Shown in pieces: positions 12,482 through 16,407 of a stretch of DNA of 16,407 bases. The first letter of the stretch is position 1, and every line of letters starts with the position of its first letter. The translations under genes and the position numbers were made by a program. This DNA is from DATDSR01 sp036517855 (lineage in GTDB: Bacteria > Patescibacteriota > Minisyncoccia > Phycocordibacterales > DATDSR01), in the NCBI GenBank assembly GCA_036517855.1, contig DATDSR010000017.1, positions 1 to 16,407 of the forward strand, read 5' to 3'. The notes beneath the pieces are model-generated. The model searched no databases. It was not told the DNA's origin and was given only the letters and a program-made list of their open reading frames with translations.

Positions 12482-13193
12482 CGAGGCGGCTAATATTGGC
12501 GAACTAATCAAACGTATTCGTGCCACTGTGCCAGAGGTGGATATTTTGGTTGTTGATGATAATTCGCCTGATGGTACAGGTAGGATTGTAGAAGAAATCG
12601 CGTCTAATAATAACCGCGTCCAATTGCTCAAGAGGGCAGGTAAAGAGGGACTGGGTAAGGCTTATATCGCGGGATTTAAAAAGGTCTTGGCGGAGGGAGA
12701 GGTTACCCACATTGTGATGATGGATGCCGACTTGTCTCACGACCCGATTTATTTACCCAAGATGTTTGCGCTCGCGCGTGATTATGATGTGGTAGTGGGT
12801 TCACGATATTTAAGTGGTGGCGGCACTGTTGGTTGGGAGTTGTGGCGGAGAATCTTGTCTCGCTTGGGCAATTATTACGCCCACTTTGTTACTGGTTTGC
12901 CTGTCCGTGATTGTACCGGCGGCTTTAATCTAATAAGCGTAAAATATCTTGAGAAAATAATGCTAAGTAACGTGACAGCCACTGGCTATGCTTTTATTAT
13001 GGAAATTAAATTTATTATGTACACTTTAGGTGCGAAATTTGTAGAAATTCCCATAATTTTCAAAAATCGAACAGGCGGTCAGTCTAAACTATCTGGGAAG
13101 ATAATTAAAGAAGGAGTAATCGCTCCCTTGTTCATGCGTTTGGGAGGTGGAAAGCGGTTTCTTGGACCTGATAATACCGATACCCAAGGATAG
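12450..13193 (+). CDS. Polyprenyl-phosphate mannose/glucose synthase (DPM1-like GT2)
   Basis: A 247-aa GT2 enzyme of the dolichol-phosphate-mannose synthase type. It opens with VTIIIPTYNEAANIGEL, then VVDDNSPDGT (34-43), the metal-binding DADLSH with D92 and D94, VVGSRYLSGG, DCTGGFNLIS, and the RTGGQSKLS loop near the end; all are diagnostic. The form is short and lacks C-terminal membrane helices, like the soluble DPM1 class. It transfers one sugar from a nucleotide donor to polyprenyl phosphate on the cytoplasmic side. The lipid product would feed the GT-C enzymes encoded on both sides of it, and the GtrA domain of the first operon gene may help move it outward. The ATG at 12450 is chosen because VTIIIPTYNE must lie at the N-terminus. 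This leaves a 32-nt overlap with the GT4 gene. Mannose or glucose cannot be told apart here. Confidence 0.93.
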   Translation: MRVTIIIPTYNEAANIGELIKRIRATVPEVDILVVDDNSPDGTGRIVEEIASNNNRVQLLKRAGKEGLGKAYIAGFKKVLAEGEVTHIVMMDADLSHDPIYLPKMFALARDYDVVVGSRYLSGGGTVGWELWRRILSRLGNYYAHFVTGLPVRDCTGGFNLISVKYLEKIMLSNVTATGYAFIMEIKFIMYTLGAKFVEIPIIFKNRTGGQSKLSGKIIKEGVIAPLFMRLGGGKRFLGPDNTDTQG

Positions 13194-13202
13194 TAATCAC
13201 GA

Positions 13203-13231
13203 TTGCCGTGGTCCTTAAACAGTGCTACATT
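13203..13231 (+). promoter_or_regulatory. Promoter of the large membrane protein gene, leaderless geometry
   Basis: TTGCCG (13203-13208), a 17-nt spacer, and TACATT (13226-13231) with a TG extension at 13223-13224. The ATG at 13238 follows after 6 nt. It decides the start of the downstream gene. Confidence 0.55.
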
Positions 13232-13237
13232 GGGGCA

Positions 13238-15178
13238 ATGTTTGTGGCTTTAAATTTACTGATGTATCTTGGCGTATGCCTGCTTTTCGGTTACTGCATA
13301 AGTCGGTTTGTTTTAAGATTTACACAAGCGCATATCATTGTGCCTGCTACGATTATCTTGGGGATCAGCGCTGATGTTTTTTTTGTAAATATCTTGTCGT
13401 ATGTCATACCGATTCAGGCGAGTGTCTGGCTTGTGCTTGCGTTAATGCTTCTTGTTTCGCTAATGTTGATCCATCGTGATCGTGAAAGAGAGAATGTTGG
13501 AGTACCAGTGTTTGAGATAAAAGAAAGCAGGATTATTTTTGGCGTGGCTTTGTTTATTTCGCTCCTCTCAGGTCTTGTGGCGCTTAAATCACTTGGCCAC
13601 GACGATTTCTTTATGGGGCATATGCCTCTTGCGTCCACCATAGCATCAGGCAACTTTCCCGTGATGGATCCGAGTGCCCCAGACCAGCCGCTAAGTTATC
13701 ATTATGCTTCTGAACTAATGTCGGCGAATCTTCACATGGTGACGGGAGTTCCTGTTTGGCTTGCCTACGACTTACAAATTTTCTTGTTTACCGGGGCACT
13801 CTTCCTTCTTTTGTTCGCTCTCATCTTTAAACTTGCGGGTGCGTTTTGGCCGGCTCTTGTGGGTGCCGCGCTCTTTTTCTACGGCAGTGGTTTGCAGTGG
13901 ATTAATATTTTTACAGAAGGATTCCCCGCACTCTGGCATCGCTACATTCTACACGAGAATATGCCCACATTCTGGAAGTGGGTTGTGGACGTAACTTTCC
14001 CAAAACTGAATTCCAGTTACATATTCGTAATGAATAACCACTCTGTCGCTATTGGTATGCCTGTTCTCATATTGACACTCTATTTGTACATACTTGCTTT
14101 ACGTGAAAAGAATGTCCGACGCTCATGGGTGTTTGCCATCTGCGCGGGACTCTTTTTTGGCTACTCGGCGTTGAGTATTGAGACATATTTCGCGGTTCTT
14201 TTCATTGCCCTGGCACTTTCTATACTTGCAATCCATACTCGTAAGCACATAACCATCACTTTGTTAGTGTTGGGTCTTGGTCTCGCCATAGCCCTCTTGC
14301 AGGGCGGTATCTTCTCAAGGGTTTTGAGTGATTCGGGCAGAGACACACTTACTCTAGTTTCGAGCTGGCAAGAGGCAAGCTACCTTGACCTTGCGCCAAA
14401 CCCAGCCAAGATTGATAACAGTGCAACTTTCGTTAAACTTTTCTCACCCGAATTTTTCATCCAGTTTGGCCTACCTATCATACTCATCATCCCGGCTATT
14501 TGGTTCTTTTATAAAAGACGCGATGGTGGCTTCCTTTTACTAGCTCTTATTGGAGTCGGGGCCTTTGCTATGCCGATAATCTTTCGCTATCACGCCAGAC
14601 CTTGGGAGATGTCGCGCTTCTTCGCTCTTGCTATCCCAATCTTCGCAATGCTTGTCGGTGTTTGGCTTATGCGGGAACTTCCTAATGTGTCAGGCAGGTT
14701 AAAACATATTATTCTTGTGTGCGTATTTTTGCTGGGTGCGAGTGGGTTCTTGTCGCAAGTGGTCTTTGCTATCTCAAGTTTAGATCGTTTTGGCTCACTG
14801 GGTCCGCTTATTGCCCGCCCTCCAGAACCCACCCCAGCCGATCTGCTTGCTTATGACTGGATCAGAGCCAACACCACCCTCATTGATCGCTTTTTCCCGT
14901 ATAGTGAGGAATTCGTGCGCCATACCGGTCGCTTCACCCCGGGTGCCTATCCCTACTTCACTTTTCGTAATCACGATGAAGAACAGCGTCAGTATGATAA
15001 AATAGTTAAAGATTGTAATCCAAATGCTTTCGCCTTTTTCAAAATTGATTACGTTTTCGTCTCTCCAGAAAATCCTCTCAAAACTCCCCAAACCTGTATG
15101 ACCAAGTTCGGAGCGAGTGTCGCCTTCCAATCCGGCCAAGGCCCGGACACACGTATCTTGTACAAAATCCCACGCTAA
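13238..15178 (+). CDS. Large multi-pass membrane protein, GT-C-like
   Basis: A 646-aa protein with about 13 hydrophobic segments and a soluble C-terminal domain of some 120 residues. After the fourth helix comes an external loop with H121-D122-D123 (GHDDFFMGHMPLA) and then LSYHYASELM. An acidic pair followed by a histidine- and tyrosine-rich loop resembles GT-C enzymes and the uncharacterised DUF2298/YYY membrane family. The C-terminal part starts LLAYDWIRANTTL, a phrase common after the last helix in GT-C proteins, and includes HTGRFTPGAYPYF. It probably transfers a sugar from a polyprenyl-phosphate carrier outside the cell. The ATG at 13238 is preferred to a GTG at 13208 because the latter lies in the promoter's -35 box. 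It sits 44 nt after the DPM1-like gene, with its own promoter, so it can be expressed apart from the operon. Confidence 0.75.
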   Translation: MFVALNLLMYLGVCLLFGYCISRFVLRFTQAHIIVPATIILGISADVFFVNILSYVIPIQASVWLVLALMLLVSLMLIHRDRERENVGVPVFEIKESRIIFGVALFISLLSGLVALKSLGHDDFFMGHMPLASTIASGNFPVMDPSAPDQPLSYHYASELMSANLHMVTGVPVWLAYDLQIFLFTGALFLLLFALIFKLAGAFWPALVGAALFFYGSGLQWINIFTEGFPALWHRYILHENMPTFWKWVVDVTFPKLNSSYIFVMNNHSVAIGMPVLILTLYLYILALREKNVRRSWVFAICAGLFFGYSALSIETYFAVLFIALALSILAIHTRKHITITLLVLGLGLAIALLQGGIFSRVLSDSGRDTLTLVSSWQEASYLDLAPNPAKIDNSATFVKLFSPEFFIQFGLPIILIIPAIWFFYKRRDGGFLLLALIGVGAFAMPIIFRYHARPWEMSRFFALAIPIFAMLVGVWLMRELPNVSGRLKHIILVCVFLLGASGFLSQVVFAISSLDRFGSLGPLIARPPEPTPADLLAYDWIRANTTLIDRFFPYSEEFVRHTGRFTPGAYPYFTFRNHDEEQRQYDKIVKDCNPNAFAFFKIDYVFVSPENPLKTPQTCMTKFGASVAFQSGQGPDTRILYKIPR

Positions 15179-15201
15179 TAACCCAAACTTGTCAAGATTG
15201 T

Positions 15202-15229
15202 TTGCTTTTTGAATGCGTGCTTTTATACC
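15202..15229 (+). promoter_or_regulatory. Candidate promoter of the radical SAM gene
   Basis: TTGCTT (15202-15207), a 16-nt spacer and TATACC (15224-15229) give a transcript with a leader of roughly 35-40 nt, unlike the leaderless starts elsewhere. Both hexamers are imperfect. The 95-nt gap before the gene has no other clear signal and no convincing terminator for the gene before it. Confidence 0.4.
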
Positions 15230-15260
15230 AATGGTTAGGTCTAGAACAACCGAAGACTAA

Positions 15261-15267
15261 AAAGGAG
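15261..15267 (+). promoter_or_regulatory. Strong Shine-Dalgarno before the radical SAM gene
   Basis: AAAGGAG lies 6 nt before the ATG at 15274 and fixes that start. It contrasts with the glycosyltransferase genes, which lack such sites. Confidence 0.8.
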
Positions 15268-15273
15268 ATCGAC

Positions 15274-16407
15274 ATGAGTCACTCGTCAAAAGGCTTAGCG
15301 CGGGTGTGCCTTATCATCCCGCCCTCCGCCTTTTTACTCGACGAGCGCGTCTTCATGTCGCTCGGAGTGCTAAAGGTGGCGGCAGTTCTCGAAGCGGCGT
15401 GTATCCCCGTGGAGGTCCTTGACCTATCTGGTGTTAGCAACTACCTCGAGGCTGTATCGGTCCACGCCAGCATCACGGAGGCTCGGGTCTTTGGCCTTAC
15501 CGCCACCACACCCCAGTTGCCATCTGCTCGGGCCATCGCCGAAACTCTCAAAAAGGTTCGCTCAGATTCTCGGGTTATCATCGGGGGCCCTCACGTCACT
15601 CTCGTTTCAGCTGCGTGCAAACGCGAATGCAAACGTGGCGTCCTAGGTCGGGCTCACCAGGCCATGCGCCGACTCGAGGAACTTTTCGATGTTCTCGTGG
15701 CTGGCGATGGTGAGGAAGCCATCTTTCCCGCTATCAGGGAAGGAGCACCAAAGCTCCTTGACGCCGACGATCCATCAGGTGTTCTTTGGGTGCCAGAAGC
15801 TCGCCTTGAGCATCTGCCATTCCCAGCCCGGCATCTGGTGGATGTAGCAAGTTACCGCTACTCCATTGAGGGCATCCCAGCCCTCTCGCTTATCGCCCAA
15901 CTGGGTTGTCCTTTCGAATGCGGGTTCTGTGGTGGCCGAGCTTCGGCAATGCTCCGCCGGATTCGCACCCGCCCTACCGAGTCCATCGTTCGCGAGATGC
16001 GACAGATGTACGAAGCGTATGGACGCCAGGGCTTTATGCTCTACGACGACGAGCTCAACGTGTCGCGCGAGATGGTGCAGTTAATGCGCCAGATTGCTTT
16101 GACCCAGAGAGAACTTGGGGTAGAGTGGCGCTTACGAGGGTTTGTCAAGGCCGAGCTCTTTAACCAAGAGCAGGCCGAGGCTCTTGCCGAGGCTGGCTTC
16201 AAGCAGATACTTGTAGGTTTTGAATCTGGGTCGCCCAGGATTCTCGCCAACATCAACAAGAAGGCTACGCGCGAGGATAACACGCGGGCCGTTCAGATCG
16301 CGCATGCCGCAGGCTTGAAGGTCAAGGCCCTTATGTCCATCGGTCATCCCGGCGAGAGCTCGGAGACTGTCAAGGACACGCTCGACTGGCTCCTCTCCAC
16401 TCGCCCC
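15274..16407 (+). CDS. B12-binding radical SAM protein (3' truncated by window end)
   Basis: 378 residues are visible and the frame is open at the right edge. The N-terminal half is a cobalamin-binding-type domain: VCLIIPPSAFLL, MSLGVLKVAAVLEAA, and the conserved GGPH (104-107), later LVAGDGEEAIF. The radical SAM core has the CxxxCxxC cluster ligands C212, C216 and C219 (GCPFECGFCGG) for the 4Fe-4S centre. Next come YDDELNVS, RGFVKAELF, ILVGFESGSP and MSIGHPGE, all typical of the B12-dependent radical SAM class. Such enzymes often methylate unreactive carbons or rearrange lipids, cofactors and antibiotics; the substrate is not predictable here. Its own promoter and Shine-Dalgarno make it independent of the glycan operon. 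It is much richer in G and C at third codon positions than the preceding genes, which suggests a different origin or expression level. Several shorter frames overlapping it are shadows. Confidence 0.9.
   Translation, partial: MSHSSKGLARVCLIIPPSAFLLDERVFMSLGVLKVAAVLEAACIPVEVLDLSGVSNYLEAVSVHASITEARVFGLTATTPQLPSARAIAETLKKVRSDSRVIIGGPHVTLVSAACKRECKRGVLGRAHQAMRRLEELFDVLVAGDGEEAIFPAIREGAPKLLDADDPSGVLWVPEARLEHLPFPARHLVDVASYRYSIEGIPALSLIAQLGCPFECGFCGGRASAMLRRIRTRPTESIVREMRQMYEAYGRQGFMLYDDELNVSREMVQLMRQIALTQRELGVEWRLRGFVKAELFNQEQAEALAEAGFKQILVGFESGSPRILANINKKATREDNTRAVQIAHAAGLKVKALMSIGHPGESSETVKDTLDWLLSTRP

Noticed and set aside
15419..16347. Several shorter frames on both strands at the right end
   Set aside because: They overlap the radical SAM frame, which carries recognisable motifs throughout; they are by-products of its GC-rich third positions.

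Overview
This window most likely comes from a Candidate Phyla Radiation bacterium (Patescibacteria, Parcubacteria-like). The main evidence is the protein encoded at 2993-3583: a hydrophobic, winged-helix-like N-terminus joined to a PaaX-middle/Cas2-like ferredoxin domain, a layout I recall as common in Parcubacteria and rare elsewhere. Other support is the dense packing of glycosyltransferases with 1-11 nt overlaps, -10 boxes placed 6-8 nt before start codons (apparently leaderless mRNAs), and short repeats embedded in frame inside genes. The phylum call is inference; there is no rRNA or ribosomal protein gene to confirm it.

Layout. (1) 1-615: the 3' part of an unrecognised proline-rich, acidic-tailed, probably disordered protein whose DNA carries several strong hairpins. 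(2) 654-2908: two GT4 glycosyltransferases joined by a TAATG overlap. (3) 2940-3885: a regulatory insert that interrupts the glycan cluster. It holds the PaaX/Cas2-like gene bracketed by two near-identical palindromes whose centres are 644 bp apart, a convergent 74-aa gene on the minus strand, and a divergent promoter pair with overlapping -35 boxes. (4) 3886-13193: a ten-gene chain, nearly all overlapping: a GT4-GtrA fusion, a GT4, a GT4-like enzyme split into two ORFs, an exostosin/CgeB-like protein, a SAM methyltransferase, an exostosin (GT47-like) protein, a GT-C membrane glycosyltransferase, another GT4, and a DPM1-type polyprenyl-phosphate sugar synthase. (5) 13238-15178: a large multi-pass GT-C-like membrane protein with its own promoter. 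(6) 15274 to the window end: a GC-rich B12-binding radical SAM protein with a strong Shine-Dalgarno, compositionally unlike the genes before it and open at the right edge.

How the genes may work together. The cytoplasmic GT4, GT47-like and methyltransferase enzymes would build and decorate a glycan. The DPM1-like enzyme would charge a polyprenyl phosphate with a single sugar, the GtrA domain could help move that carrier across the membrane, and the two GT-C proteins would transfer the sugar outside the cell. The product is probably a surface polysaccharide, glycolipid or glycoprotein. This assignment is inference from families and gene order.

The two most unusual features are the palindrome-bracketed PaaX/Cas2-like module, which looks like an autoregulatory or mobile unit in the glycan locus, and the series of short repeats and palindromes that are translated in frame inside otherwise normal genes. 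There is no gene-free stretch longer than 300 bases and I saw no tRNA, rRNA, CRISPR array or insertion sequence.
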